Assembly (NCBI RefSeq): GCF_009727055.1
Contig: NC_052354.1
Coordinates: forward strand, 34,654,050 to 34,718,049
Direction of reading: 5' to 3'
Origin: Benincasa hispida
Lineage: Eukaryota; Streptophyta; Magnoliopsida; Cucurbitales; Cucurbitaceae
Length of the DNA stretch: 64,000 bases
Both the position numbers and the translations under genes were made by a program. The notes beneath the pieces were generated by a model. The model ran no database searches. It was not told the origin of the DNA and worked only from the letters and a program-made list of their open reading frames with translations. This document shows, one piece after another, positions 48,594 to 60,360 of this stretch (the stretch's first letter is position 1; every line of letters starts with the position of its first letter).

Positions 48594-49176
48594 AAGTTAA
48601 AAAGTAGATGTTGATCTCATTTTCATAGTTGGAGCTCATTCACATACTTTTTGTTCCTTTTGTTTAGAAGATTCCCTTCGTAAGTTGGGTTTCTTCGTTT
48701 CTTCTTGATTAAGCTCTTTGAAGGTATGTACATTTGTGCATTTTATCTTTTAGCATCCTTGCATTTAATTTTTAATTGAAACTTTATTATTGAGTATGTT
48801 GGTAAAATACTTTGATAGTATTATTTGTTTAAATCAGGAAAGAAGGTTTAGTTAAATTAGTGAGATTTTAGAAAGATTTTTTGTCACAAGTTCATATTTT
48901 AGTAAGGTAATTTTATAACTTTAAAGCTATGTTCATATTTTGTATGTATATTTTAGTTCAGTTTTTGTGATTATATTATTAATTGTAACTCTGTTGTTAC
49001 AAGTTGGAAGGAGTATTTTAAATTGGATGGAAGTAGAATTGAAAGTTTTTGTGATTATTTTGTTCATTGTGTCATCTTTGATTCAATTTAAGAATTGTGA
49101 CTCTTTAAGTAGAATTGCAAGTTATCATAGGTTGTTGGTTTTGAAATTTAGGTCCATATTTTTTAATATGTGTTAG
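48594..49176. other. CACTA interior, no gene recognised
   Basis: AT-rich sequence between two Copia insertions. CTCTTTGAAGGTATGTAC near 48715 looks like an exon-intron boundary but is isolated. The open frame at 48940-49176 is Val/Ile/Phe-rich with no motif. Confidence 0.35.
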
Positions 49177-49304
49177 AGTTTTTTTTTTTTTTGCTCTCTG
49201 TTAAAAGAACTCTAAAAACTCCTTTATATATTATGAAGTTTTTAGTTACAAAGATGTATAACAGAAATTTAAAAGAATTAGTCATTAGATTCACATAAGT
49301 TACA
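49177..49304 (-). repeat. Truncated 3' LTR
   Basis: 128 bp matching the start of the 5' LTR (54999 to about 54870), including TATATAAAGGAGTTTTTAG. It ends at a poly(A) run (poly(T) on plus, 49177-49191). Confidence 0.75.
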
Positions 49305-49525
49305 AATCTCCATCTTGAATCCAACTTTCTATTCTTCAGGACAATCTAATCTTTGACTTTGTTTACCCATTTTTCAAGTAGATCGAAGCCTATTAGCACG
49401 AAACACCTTTGGAGCTTGAGTTTCGACATTGGTTTAGTAAGCATGTCAGTAGTATTATCCTAGTTATGCACCTTCAAAACTTCAACTTCTCATACTTTTA
49501 TCACTTACAAAGTGGTATTTGACAT

Positions 49526-50909
49526 TTATATGCTTTGTTCTGCTATGGTATTATGGGTTCTAGAAAGATAGATGGCACTTTGGTTATCACAGTATATTTT
49601 AACTACAGTTTGTGTGATACCAAAGTCCTTCATCAAGCCTTTGAGCCAAAATGCTTCTTTGATTACTTCTGTTAAGGCTATGTATTCAGCCTCTATAGTT
49701 GATAGGGCCACTATAGATTGTAGAATAGCTTTCCAACTGATTAGGTTTGGTCCAAATAGGAATACATAACCGGTTAGAGACCTCCTCTTGTCTATGTCTC
49801 TTGCAAAATCAGAGTCTAAATAGCCAATTAACTCTAAATCTGATTTATCTACTTTCTGATAGTTCAATTTAGCTTTTTTTTTTTTTTTTTACCAAATTAG
49901 GTATCTCAAGATCCCCTTTTTAGCTTCGCAATGTCTCTTTCCAGGATTAGACATGTATCTGCTTACAAGGCTAGCTGAATAGGATAAGTCTCACCTTGTA
50001 GAGAACATTAAGTACATTAGACTGCCCATTGCCTGACTGTAGGGTATTTTTTTTCTCCATTTGTTGCTTGTGTTCTTTGTCAGCACCATTAGGTGAATTT
50101 GCTGGGGAGAGTTTAAACTACTGAGCAATAGGGATTAATACAAGTCTAACATCATTTAGGTTAAACCTTCTGATTATCTTCTCACAGTAGGCTAATTGAT
50201 GTATGTTGAGTATCGACTGGTCTCTATCTCTAGTAATTCAATCCCTAAGATCTTTCTTGACTCACTCAAGTCTTTCATATCAAATTATTTACTTAAAAGA
50301 ACTTTAACATGAGCTAGATCAGCTTTAAAGCTCCCTGTAAGGAGCATATCTTCAACATAAAGCAGTAGATAGACCTTATCCTTGTAGGATGTTGAGTTAA
50401 CATACACACATGTCATAAAAACTCCTCTGCAAGCCCATGCTTGCTATGTAATCATTGAACCTCCTGTATCAGCATCTAGGAGATTGCTTTAGCCCATAGA
50501 TTGACTACTTTAAAAGAAAATATAAGTCTTCCTTCCCCTTAGCTTCATACCCTGTAGGTTGTTTCATATAGATGGTTTTATCTAGATGACCATGAAAAAC
50601 GGTTGTCTTCACATCTAATTGATTTGTGTTAAGATTATTATGAGCAATTAAGGATAGGAGAAGTTTGATTGAAGTTTGTTTCACCACGGGAGAAAAAAAA
50701 ATCTCATAATAGTCTATGCCATGTCTCTAAGTGAAGCTTTTTACGACCAACCTTGCCTTGTATCTAGGCTTTTGGTCGTTAGTGATTACTTTTTTTAGCT
50801 TATAGATCCACTTAGATGCAATTGGTTTGCTTCTTTTTGGTAAGGGTGCTAGAGACCATGTGTCATTCAAATTTAGGGAGAGTATTTCTTCATTTATAGT
50901 TCTATCCAC
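49526..50909 (-). pseudogene. Copia RT and RNase H pseudogene
   Basis: The minus strand reads, from high to low coordinates: NDTWSLAPLPKRSKPIASKW and RYKARLVVKSFT (RT start, 50909-50727), NQLDVKTTVFHGHLDKTIYM (RT palm, about 50620-50570), then RNase H at 49867-49526 with GYLDSDFARDIDKRRSLTGY, LSTIEAEYIAL and IYCDNQSAIYL. The three acidic RNase H positions visible here (D, E, D) are intact, unlike those of the element at 43361. The C-terminal KHID-type His motif is lost to a frame change. RT is broken between 50505 and 49870. Confidence 0.85.
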
Positions 50910-51878
50910 TATGTAACATCAGAATCACTCACTGCCTCTTCAAAGGTGGCTGGTTTTTTATCGGTAGGGGCCATAGTGGCGTTCAACACAAGATTCATAT
51001 AGTTAGTGTCTGTACATCTAGCTGGAAGTATGATCATTCTCCTATATCTGTCCCTAGCTAAAGAGTATTGACTCAAATTAGGTTGAATTTCAAAGTTTTC
51101 AACTTGTTCCCCTGATGTATCCTTTACCTCATCTGAATCACTGATAGGGTCTTCCATTGTAGGGGTACTTCTAGCATTCTCCACCTCAATTTAAGCAGTG
51201 TAGGTTTCTATGACTTCAGTCCCTTCTTTAGTTTTATCACCCTTTTGCATAAACATTTCATCTTCTTTGAAGGTGACATCCCTGCTAATTATGAACTTCC
51301 TCTCAGTAGGGTGTCACATTTTGAAACCTTTAACACCCTCAATGAAACCAACCAATATGCACTTAGCAGCTTTTGCCTTTAGTTTCTCCTCATTATGGTG
51401 CATAAAACCAACACGTCTAAACACCCTAAGATCACTTAGATTGGGAGGTGTTTAGATTATTTCTCCTCTGGTCTTAGGAATTCCAAGGAAATGTGAGGGC
51501 TTCTATTCACGGTATACACTGAATAAGCAGCAACTTCAACCCAAAATTTTTCTTCTAGAATAAAATCAGACAAAAGGCATCTAACCCTTTCCATAACTGT
51601 TCTGTTGTGTCTCTCACCACTCCATTCTATTGAAGTGTATGCCTCATAGTTTTATGCCTAGTGATGCCATTTTCTCTGCAAAAGTTGTTAAACTCCTCTC
51701 CACTGAACTCCAGGTCATTATCTGTTCTCAAATATTTAATTTGCCTAGCTTTCTATTTTTTAACCAAGAGCTTCCATTCTTTTAACTTTCCAAAAACCTG
51801 GTCTTTTGTTTTTAGGAAGTAAACCCAACTCTTTCTTGAAAAGTCATCAGTAAAGGACAGTATACACGTAGAGCCACT
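50910..51878 (-). pseudogene. Copia integrase and linker pseudogene
   Basis: Integrase text is readable at the high end: FTDDFSRKSWVYFLKTKDQVFGKL (about 51860-51785), then LRTDNDLEF (about 51735) with its catalytic Asp kept, and a frame-shifted NGVV segment. The linker to RT is open at 51184-50909 (MENARSTPTMEDPISDSDEV...). An SRDVTFKEDEMF motif lies at about 51290. The assembly gap begins at 51879, removing the first catalytic Asp region. Confidence 0.75.
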
Positions 51879-52593
51879 NNNNNNNNNNNNNNNNNNNNNN
51901 NNNNNNNNNNNNNNNNNNNNNNNNNNNNNNNNNNNNNNNNNNNNNNNNNNNNNNNNNNNNNNNNNNNNNNNNNNNNNNNNNNNNNNNNNNNNNNNNNNNN
52001 NNNNNNNNNNNNNNNNNNNNNNNNNNNNNNNNNNNNNNNNNNNNNNNNNNNNNNNNNNNNNNNNNNNNNNNNNNNNNNNNNNNNNNNNNNNNNNNNNNNN
52101 NNNNNNNNNNNNNNNNNNNNNNNNNNNNNNNNNNNNNNNNNNNNNNNNNNNNNNNNNNNNNNNNNNNNNNNNNNNNNNNNNNNNNNNNNNNNNNNNNNNN
52201 NNNNNNNNNNNNNNNNNNNNNNNNNNNNNNNNNNNNNNNNNNNNNNNNNNNNNNNNNNNNNNNNNNNNNNNNNNNNNNNNNNNNNNNNNNNNNNNNNNNN
52301 NNNNNNNNNNNNNNNNNNNNNNNNNNNNNNNNNNNNNNNNNNNNNNNNNNNNNNNNNNNNNNNNNNNNNNNNNNNNNNNNNNNNNNNNNNNNNNNNNNNN
52401 NNNNNNNNNNNNNNNNNNNNNNNNNNNNNNNNNNNNNNNNNNNNNNNNNNNNNNNNNNNNNNNNNNNNNNNNNNNNNNNNNNNNNNNNNNNNNNNNNNNN
52501 NNNNNNNNNNNNNNNNNNNNNNNNNNNNNNNNNNNNNNNNNNNNNNNNNNNNNNNNNNNNNNNNNNNNNNNNNNNNNNNNNNNNNNNNNNNNN
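51879..52593. other. Assembly gap (715 N)
   Basis: Unknown bases. The sequence on the right repeats that on the left, so the gap size and content should not be trusted. Confidence 1.
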
Positions 52594-52944
52594 TAGATTA
52601 CTCCTTCATTATGCTGCATAAACCAACACGTTCTAAACACGGCCTAAAGGATCACTTAGATTGGAGGTGTTTAGGGAATTATTTCTCCTCTGGTCTTAGG
52701 CAATTTCCAAAGGAAATGATTGAGCGGCTTTCTATTACAGGGTTATACACTGAAATAAGCAGGCAACTCTCAACCAAAATTTTTCTTTCTAGAATATAAT
52801 CAGACAAAAGGCATATTAAACGCCTTTACCATAACTGTTCTGTTGTGTCTCTCACCACTTCCATTCTATTGAAGTGGTATTGCCTCATAGTTTTTACTGC
52901 TATGATGTCATTTTCTTTGCAAAAGTGTTTAAACTCCTCTCCAC
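52594..52944 (-). repeat. Error-rich second copy of 51381-51703
   Basis: Aligns along its whole length with 51381-51703 but is 28 bases longer through scattered one-base insertions (for example CACGTTCTAAACACGGCC against CACGTCTAAACACCC). This pattern is typical of uncorrected single-molecule long reads. At 52944 it switches abruptly into LTR sequence. Probably the same integrase segment assembled twice. Confidence 0.75.
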
Positions 52945-54096
52945 GGATCTCTCTTCTTTTAAAATATAAACTTTATATTATAATACATCATTATACATTA
53001 TATTATTTTTCTAAGTGAATTTGAACATTTCAAATTCAATTTAAGACGTAGTTATTTCAATTCTCTTTACGAGCTAGGAACGGACCTCATGGACCTACAG
53101 ATTAAAAGCTCCAATGATATAAGATTAATTGGCCAAACTCATTAACCAAATTAATCAATATTTGTTAAATATGGGTACACTCCACTAAAGACCCACAGCT
53201 GCACTCTTCTCACTGCGGATATATTTCTGTGTCCACGTATATAGACCAATGACAACAAGTTAATCCTTCACAAGTGTTCGTAACACCAGCTGGGTCAAAT
53301 TATCATTTTACCTCTAGGTTACCTCTGTATCCCTAAGTACCAATGTTCCTCTAATGAACAACATGTTTATGGTCAAATAATTAAATAGAAATCCCTTTCA
53401 GGTCAATGAGAGGGTAGGACTCTTTATTCAAGTTCCGGAGACATCACTTAAGGAAACACTCATCTACTTACCCTAAAGTTGGGAAGGAGTGAAATTCATC
53501 TTGTATTATTATGTTCCCAACCTCCCACTCGGTCTTGTTCTTAAAATGATAGGCTTATTGAGTCGGCGAACTAGCCACTCTCACCCATACAAATCAAAGG
53601 ACAATCTCTCGTAAACAAGAGTTCATAATACACTCAGGATTAAGACTAAGTTGCCTAGGCCATCCTATTGAAATAGAAACCTAACTAGTCAACGGTGTTA
53701 CATCTAATGGTTATTGTTTCGTAGTCCGGTCTTATGTCAACTCATTGCATAGGATATCTTCACTCGCATGTCACCTACATGAATGTATTGGATCATTGTG
53801 TTTATATCAAATACAAAGTATGTCGTATCCATAATGTCACTAGGATAAAGTATCCAATTTTATATCTATACTATAGACCATTTAGGCTGTACCTTGAATA
53901 TTAATCCTTGTATATCTCCACATACAGTTCAAGACTCATCAGACATCCTAGGATGTTAGTTTATTGGATTTAGGGTAATTAAGTCAAAATAAAATACAAC
54001 AAAATCAATAACACTTATTGAAATAACAACGATAACTTAATGACGGTCAATTATTTACATTTACTATCTACGAGTTTTAGGATCTAAACCCCAACA
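52945..54096 (-). mobile_element. Partial family 1 LTR inserted in gag
   Basis: On the minus strand it starts TGTTGGGGTTTAGATCC at 54096 and parallels 8311 down to about 7160. It interrupts the gag of the reverse Copia element just after a LEELYV-like segment. Only about 1.15 of 1.85 kb is present; the rest is lost at the suspect join at 52944, so no target duplication can be tested. Confidence 0.75.
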
Positions 54097-54420
54097 CATA
54101 CAACTCTTCAAGTTTGGTCCAAATCTTGTAAGTTGTGTTCTTTTCAATGATCTGCCTTAGGACACTATCACTTAGATTCAGAATGAGAGTTCCATAGGCA
54201 GTTAATTTCACGTCTTCTATTTCTTGTGCAATGATTGAAGCTGGGAGTTTTGTTGGATCAATGATGGCTCAATGAGCCTTCTACTATCCCAGCAAGGCTT
54301 TGATCTTTTCCTTCCAAAGGGCAAAGTCACTCTTTCCATCAAATTTTTCAATCTTCATTCTTGTCATTGCCTTTCCACGTATGAATTTGATTCTTGAACC
54401 TCCAAGATTCACTTTCTTGA
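54097..54420 (-). pseudogene. Copia gag N-terminus, broken
   Basis: The minus strand reads MTRMKIEKFDGKSDFALWKE (from about 54369), then KIKALLG with stops, and GTLILNLSDSVLRQIIEKNT ending in IWTKLEELYV at the inserted LTR. This is the start of a Copia gag of the same type as 44108-44764 (compare SDGVLRQVINEN there). Confidence 0.8.
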
Positions 54421-54869
54421 AGTCAAGATTAGCTTTATACTGCTTTTGTTGGGTTGATGACACTAATTTTCTTTCACATGCCCAAAAAGAAAAGGAACCT
54501 CAATGAAATAAATGAACCTGACGAAAGCTAACCAGTTCAACATAGAAGTTTGGTAGAAAACGTGGAGGAGAAAGCACCACATTATTGAGCTAATGAAGAG
54601 GCACATGGTAAGATTTCCTTTCACTTAAAACTCTATCGGTTTTGGTATTTAGACAGAAAAAGAAAAATCTTCTCTCGCTTAGTTTCCTTTAGACGAATTT
54701 TCTTTAGTTTAGAGCTCCTCTAATGGCGATATTGTTTCATGCAGTGAAAGAAGATGAACGAGAAAGAGGCAAACACAAAAGTTAACGTGGTACGGGCAAA
54801 GAACTAGCCTATTCCACGGAACGACAGATTTCTTGAAGAACAAAGATGAATACAAATTTCTCTCAAATT

Positions 54870-54999
54870 TTTTTTTTTTTTTTTTTGCTCTGTGTTAAAA
54901 ATAACTCTAAAAACTCCTTTATATATTAGAAAGTTTTTAGTTACAAAGATGTATAACATAAATTTAAAAGAAATAGTCATTGGATTCATATTAGTTACA
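54870..54999 (-). repeat. 5' LTR start of the reverse Copia element
   Basis: TGTAACTAATATGAATCC on the minus strand, with the TATATAAAGGAG box shared with 49177-49304. Beyond the A-run at about 54885 the LTR probably continues toward 54650, but its end is not defined because no primer-binding site is recognised. Confidence 0.65.
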
Positions 55000-55876
55000 A
55001 GACTTGGGTTGTTGTGACATGTTAATTTCGTGATAATTATGTAACATATGTTTCGATATGGAGAGAGGTGATTGATATTTGTTGTCTTGATTTTAACTAT
55101 GTTTAAGTTTAGGTATGTTTCGTGATAGTATTATGTTACTTATGGTTTGAATATTGACTTCAAATATTGATGTGTAACAATTATGTTCATACATATAGGA
55201 CTAAATTGATCCTTGTTGGCGGCTACAACAAATGAATTATCGTTGTCTTTCATACTTTTTCGGGTGGTTAAATATTTTGTGTACACAAACCAGCTAGTAC
55301 ATGTACTTTGGTGTTAGGTTGATAACTTTTAAGATTTTTGTGAACATATTTATATATTCATGTAAACTTTCAAGCTTATTTGTTTCATGTGTATACAATG
55401 TTTACTATCAATACCAAATAATAACATGTATATACAATGTTTAGTGTATAATTTTATTTGTTTCGTTCAAGGATAAAATTTAAAAAGGTCTTAAATGAAT
55501 CAAGTTTTTTTTAACAAAATTAAAATATTGTGACAAAAACAAAAATCGTCGCATCAATCATTGTGACAAAACAACAAATCGTTACAAAGTTACTGCTTAT
55601 GTATATGCGACTTTTCAAAAAAAAAAAAAAATGTCACAATTTGCAACGATCTTGCAATGTGCGGCGAAAATATTAACATCGTTACTTTCTTGCAATTTAC
55701 ATAGTAATTTTGTCATAATTTGCGACGATCTTGAAAATTCGTCCCTAAAAATCTTTACCAACTAGGATTTACCAATATTCCATGCGATGAGTGTTTTTTC
55801 CTCTCTAAAAGTTATGTGCGACGAAATTAGAGCATTAGTGACTTTTTTTTTTCTAAAGACCATATTTCTTGTAGTG
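55000..55876. other. Right subterminal part of the CACTA element
   Basis: Bases 55500-55860 carry TCGTCGCA, TTGCAACGATC, GTGCGGCGAAAA and TTGCGACGATC words, then the inverted terminal repeat. No coding evidence. Confidence 0.5.
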
Positions 55877-56329
55877 ATAGTATTTTTCTAAAAAAAAATG
55901 ATAAATGATGTATGTCCAGTATAAATTCTTCAATGATTTTGGATGATATAAAATATCTTTCCTAAAACATCTTAAAAGATAAAATCAATTTAAAAAACTT
56001 GAATTAATATGAAAAGCTATTTTTAAGAAATTTAAGCTATTTTTAAGAAATTTTAAATGATTAATTAAAAAAAACTACGAAATATGAGGTAAGAAAAAAA
56101 TCCATGTACTTGAATTAATATTTAATCACTTCTGAATATAGGATGACTAAAAATTGTTATTTTATTTTATTTTTAAATATACGATGTAAAAATATTTTTA
56201 TTGAAAATATAGTTTTTGTTAAAACATATGATTAAGTTAGAAGGTATTTCAAACAAACTCAAAAGTCAAAACTGCCCCCAAAAATCATAGGAAGAAAAAC
56301 TAAGATTGGAGTTATTGACTTAGGAGATG

Positions 56330-56970
56330 GTTGAGTCATATAGATGATTGGCATATAAAGATTGGAGTGATAGTTGGTTCGATTTTTGTCGATTTTCAGA
56401 CCAACTAAGAATCTAATCAAATCAATCGAATTCATAAAGAAGGGATTCAAACTGATATCCTATAAAAAACAAAATCAATGAATTGGTTTTATTTGATTCG
56501 ATTTATTATCAGTTTGGTTCTCGATTTTTTGCACTTCTTTTTTTCCAATTTTTTTATTTTTATTTCCACTTATGTTCTGAATAGGTAATTTTTATTACAA
56601 TTTAAAACTGGATCTATTTATTTATTTTTTTATATATATAGATTGAAGTCACGTAACTTTTCTTGGCTCTTTTCTAAATAACAAACATAAATGCTCCATA
56701 CTAATTGATCTTAAACAAAAAAATATACATGCACCATAATATTTAAAATATTTAAAGATGTCTAATGTTACAGTATATTTTTAAAGGTATCGGTTTGGTT
56801 TGGTTTTTATAGGTTTTTCCAATAAAACACCGATCCAAATCAATACTTTTTTGTTTTCTCCAAGCACAAGTCAAGATGTCCAATTTTATACTAAAATATC
56901 AAACCAAACCAATAGATCGGTTTGGTTCGGTTTAGTTTTTCAATTTTTCAGTTTTTTTTTTGCACTCCTA
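56330..56970. repeat. GGTTTGGTTCGG-word repeat region
   Basis: GGTTCGATTTTTGTCGATTTT, TTTGGTTCTCGATTTTTTGC, CGGTTTGGTTTGGTTTTTA and CGGTTTGGTTCGGTTTAG occur in the plus strand with AAACCAAACCAA in between. It is similar to the patch at 21170-21275. No gene here or in the rest of 55880-58613. Confidence 0.55.
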
Positions 56971-57014
56971 ATAAAAGACATTGAAGCATGTGTGAATGAT
57001 GAAATAGAAGGTAT

Positions 57015-57055
57015 TCCATATATATATATATATACACATACGTACATACGTATGT
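57015..57055. repeat. AT/ACGT microsatellite
   Basis: (TA)n followed by a CACATACGTACATACGTATG-type repeat. A further (TA)n lies at 57196-57211. Confidence 0.85.
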
Positions 57056-59044
57056 ATTTTCTTGACTTTGTTTAATTAAAAATTCCAAATGTCAAATATC
57101 AAGTAAGATTTTTTTTTCTTTAGTAATTATTTAAAGAAAAAGCTTCATATGTTGTTGGTTGATGTTCACATTATATTTTTACGGTCTTAGGGGTTTATAT
57201 ATATATATATAATGCAGTGTAAATGGGGCGGGCATACTCAAATTTTCAGAGGAATAAAAAATGAGAGAGAGTTTTGTAAATAAAAATATACTTACAAATA
57301 ATAAAAAATAAATAAATATTTCTAATTAATGACAGTTAAACAAAGTCTTAGATTTTCGAAAACATGTTATAAATTTTCAAATAAAAGTTGGGTTTTCACA
57401 TATGATAGTAACTTTAAATAAGATTTAAGAATGAAAATTAAAATGTTTTAAGAGATGTGGTAGGTATACTAGAGATGTAATGTTTAGAGATATTAACAAT
57501 TGCACATGTTATATTAAGATAATTTCATGTAGTTGGAATATTTTTAAGATTGTGAAGTGTAATCATTACATTCCAAAAAGGATAACTATGTTAAAGAGTC
57601 CATACCATTATATTTTTATTCTCTTTGAAAAGATGATACTTTATTAGGTCATATCAGATAAACATATATGTATGAGAAAATTACATTAAATTAAACCTAG
57701 TAAAGTTTGGAAAAATTGTCGAGGGATATCGATCACAATTAACAAAAAGCTAGGATTTAGTAGATCGAAGAGCTCCTAATACGAAGATGTCGTCCCAAAG
57801 TTGGATTCTAACCACTACATTAAAACCCTAATGAATCCTTGAAATTGATCGTTTCTTTTAGTTTAAGATCATTAATTGTGACACTATATAACATATATAC
57901 GACGTGAGAGAAGGATTCTAAAGTAACCAAGGTATGTTTGAGGGTAATTTTAAAAGTGTTCTAAAGTTTGATTTCACATTTTAAAACATGATTAAGACTT
58001 GCATAGCAATAAACTAGGACGTTTTGATGTTGGGTTATTTTGCATGAATTGCAAAAAGAATAAAGATCAGATCCATTCAGTTTTTGAAATTTAAGGAAAG
58101 GTTAATAAAAAGTAATGAGGCAAATTTGAACAATTTGATTTTTTTCCTTTTTTCTTTTCTGTTTTTTTGAAAAACAAAATATACGTTATTGATGTATGAT
58201 GTATAGAGAATCATACCAAGGAGATTACATGTCAGCTTGTCAATTTAGCACAATAAACGGGCTAAAATTGGCAAATAAAAAGTAGATTTAGTAGATCAAT
58301 AAGCACCGAGAGATGTAGCCATCCCAATGTTGATGTAACACCATGACTCCTATCCTTGAAAATGTGGGAGAAATAATCCTAGTACAGAAAATATACTCAA
58401 TAGTCTTCGACTCTTTCATATAGAGACGATGCAAAATATATTAGATTGGGTAATGTTTGGATGTATCCCACAAGATGTGCACCTATCTTTACGCATTCTC
58501 TCTTGTGACGCACATAAAAAAATTCAAAAAAGAAATAAGAAGAATCTACCACATAATAAATTATGATTTGACAATTTGATGAAATGCACGTAGATAGATA
58601 TTCTCTGAGATGCATCTATGTAACAACCCAAATTTGTACGCATACACTACAAGAAATTAAATGTAAATGTTAAGCAAGACGAAATTTTATTTAAAGGGAT
58701 GGTAAATGTAATACCCTAACCCTAATTTAGAAAGCAGGAAAACAAATAAAATATATAATTAAGAATGAAAAATGTATAAATTTAATAGAAAAATCGGGTG
58801 AAAATTTAGAATTGGAAAAAAATAGGAAATTTATTAATTATCCAAAAATAATGAATAAGGGGGCAGAATCAGGGAGGATTAGTTAGAAGTTGGACGCTAG
58901 TTAATTCAGGAGACAAAGGGCAGTAGATAACTTTTTGTTTGGGCACTGCTCATTGGAAGAATTGGAGGTGAATTAATTGCCCATATACTCTTAAAATTTG
59001 AAAGAGTTAAAAAGGTAGTGAAGACAACCCACGCATGAAAACTA

Positions 59045-59240
59045 ACGAGATTGGAGAGGAAATTGGAGAGAGCGAGATTCTCAGCGAGACAGTGGGAGAG
59101 AGCAGGAGCGAGAGAGAGAGCGGGAGCGAGAGCGAGAGCAGGAGCGAGAGCGGGAGCGAGAGCGAGAGCGAGAGCGAGAGCGAGAGCAAGAGTGAGAGCA
59201 AGAACTAGACCAGCGAGAGTCACGAGAGCCAAACCAGCGA
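59045..59240 (+). repeat. (GAGAGC)n-like purine tract
   Basis: Imperfect GAGAGC/GGGAGC/GAGCGA repeats. They produce Arg-Ala, Leu-Ala-Leu-Ser and Ser-Arg open frames in several frames on both strands, none of which is credible as a gene. Upstream of the LTR TATA box. Confidence 0.9.
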
Positions 59241-59498
59241 GAAAGCTGGAGAGAGCGAGATTCTGAGAACAAAGAGAGTGAGATTTGGACAGAAGCGTGG
59301 ATTATGCGTTGAATTTGGCCACGATCTTATAGATTATACATGGAGAACCCTAAAATTGAATACAAACAAAAGTTGAAGACGTAAGGGCAAACGTTAGCCA
59401 AAATTAGGTATCTTATTAAGAGAAATTCTTAAACCTAAGTAATTTTAAAGAAGACATTTGTAGGATGAGTTGTCACACTGAGTAGTGCTGAAAACCAC

Positions 59499-59506
59499 TA
59501 TAAATA
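59499..59506 (+). promoter_or_regulatory. TATA box of the solo LTR
   Basis: TATAAATA, 880 bp into the LTR, followed about 25 bases later by a likely transcript start region. Confidence 0.6.
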
Positions 59507-59876
59507 GGACCCTTTGCTTGAAGATTTAACTCATTCTCAAACAAATCTCAGTAACACAGAATTGTATGAAAGAGTAAGTGTGAGTGAGGAAGTTTTGTGA
59601 GGTTAGAAGAGATAAAGCTCGGGTGAGGTGCTGCCCAAATTTCCTTCTAGTTTAAGAGGGAAAGATCTACTGATCAAACCATAAGGAATAATAAGGAATA
59701 ATTAGGATCGTAGTCAAGGTAAGTAGTTATCTCACCAGTGTTTCATGGTAGTGTACTTTAATATGTTGCATAATTATGTTATTATTATGTTGCATTACAT
59801 GTTTAAAATACGTTTATCGACAAGGGACCCCATGCATTATGTTTGTTCATAAGATTAAATTTTAATTAGATAAAGG

Positions 59877-60115
59877 TTATGCTTCTAGGGCTAGCAGGGC
59901 ATGTATGGTTGCACCCCTCTAGACCCAATTCTATGTCAAGATTATGCTAGGGACTAACAGGGTATGTATGGTTGCACCCCTCTAGACCCAATTCTATGTC
60001 AAGATTATTCTAGGGCTAGTAGGGCATGCATGGTTGCACCCCTCTAAACCCAATTCCATGTCAAGTTTATGCTAGGGACTAACAAGGTATGTATGGTTGC
60101 ACCCCTCTGTCCAAT
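59877..60115 (+). repeat. 62-65-bp tandem repeat, four copies
   Basis: Units begin TTATGCTTCTAGGG, TTATGCTAGGGACT, TTATTCTAGGGCTA and TTATGCTAGGGACT at 59877, 59942, 60005 and 60067. Each contains ATGGTTGCACCCCTCT. The first and third share AGGGCAT and the second and fourth GGTATGTATGG, hinting at growth by doubling of a two-unit block. Confidence 0.9.
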
Positions 60116-60136
60116 CTTACGTTTATGTTAATGGTT

Positions 60137-60360
60137 GATGTTAGATGCAACTCTGGCCCTACTGACTGCATAACCCGCTAATCATTAGATGGGCTAGTTT
60201 CTGCCTAAGTCCTCATCTTCCTATCAGGGCGAAGAAATTTACGTTAGTGATGTTGGATGTGACTCTGGCCCTATTGACTGCATGACCCGCTAATCATCAG
60301 ATGGGTTAGTTTCCACCTAAGTCCTCATCTTCCTATCAAGGCGGAGAAATTTACGTTAGA
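60137..60360 (+). repeat. 112-bp tandem repeat, two copies
   Basis: Units begin GATGTTAGATGCAACTCTGG (60137) and GATGTTGGATGTGACTCTGG (60249), and both end GAAATTTACGTTAG. Confidence 0.9.

Larger units (their letters stand above)
49177..54999 (-). mobile_element. Ty1/Copia element, reverse strand, disrupted
   Basis: On the minus strand it starts TGTAACTAATATG (54999) and repeats that LTR start as TGTAACTTATGTG (49304) after the purine tract AAGATGGAGATT. Gag, integrase, reverse transcriptase and RNase H remnants lie between in the expected order. The 3' LTR is cut at an A-run near 49177. The middle is damaged by a 715-base gap, a duplicated error-rich segment and a family 1 LTR, so the real structure of 51880-52950 is unknown. 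It lies in the CACTA interior. Confidence 0.75.
41930..55876. mobile_element. Probable CACTA element split by Copia insertions
   Basis: The left end CACTACAAGAAATATGG (41930-41946) has an exact inverted partner ending at 55876. Both subterminal regions carry related TAGTGACG, TTGCAACG, TTGCGACGATC and CGTC words (41950-42170 and 55500-55860). Removing the two Copia elements leaves about 2.9 kb, with no transposase readable. The 3-bp flanks do not match (CTT on the left, ATA on the right), so this may be one element with a mutated duplication or the ends of two related elements. Confidence 0.6.

Noticed and set aside
51753..52640. A 295-codon open frame across the gap
   Set aside because: Most of it is the run of N; only its low end is real integrase text.
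58645..58660. A third CACTA transposon end (CACTACAAGAAAT)
   Set aside because: No inverted partner was found nearby, and it lies inside a solo LTR.
58713..58724. Telomere-like CCCTAACCCTAA
   Set aside because: Only two units, lacking the plant CCCTAAA form, and inside a solo LTR.
59007..59272. Open frames encoding Arg-Ala, Leu-Ala or Ser-Arg repeats
   Set aside because: All come from one GAGAGC-type purine repeat, which is open in several frames on both strands.
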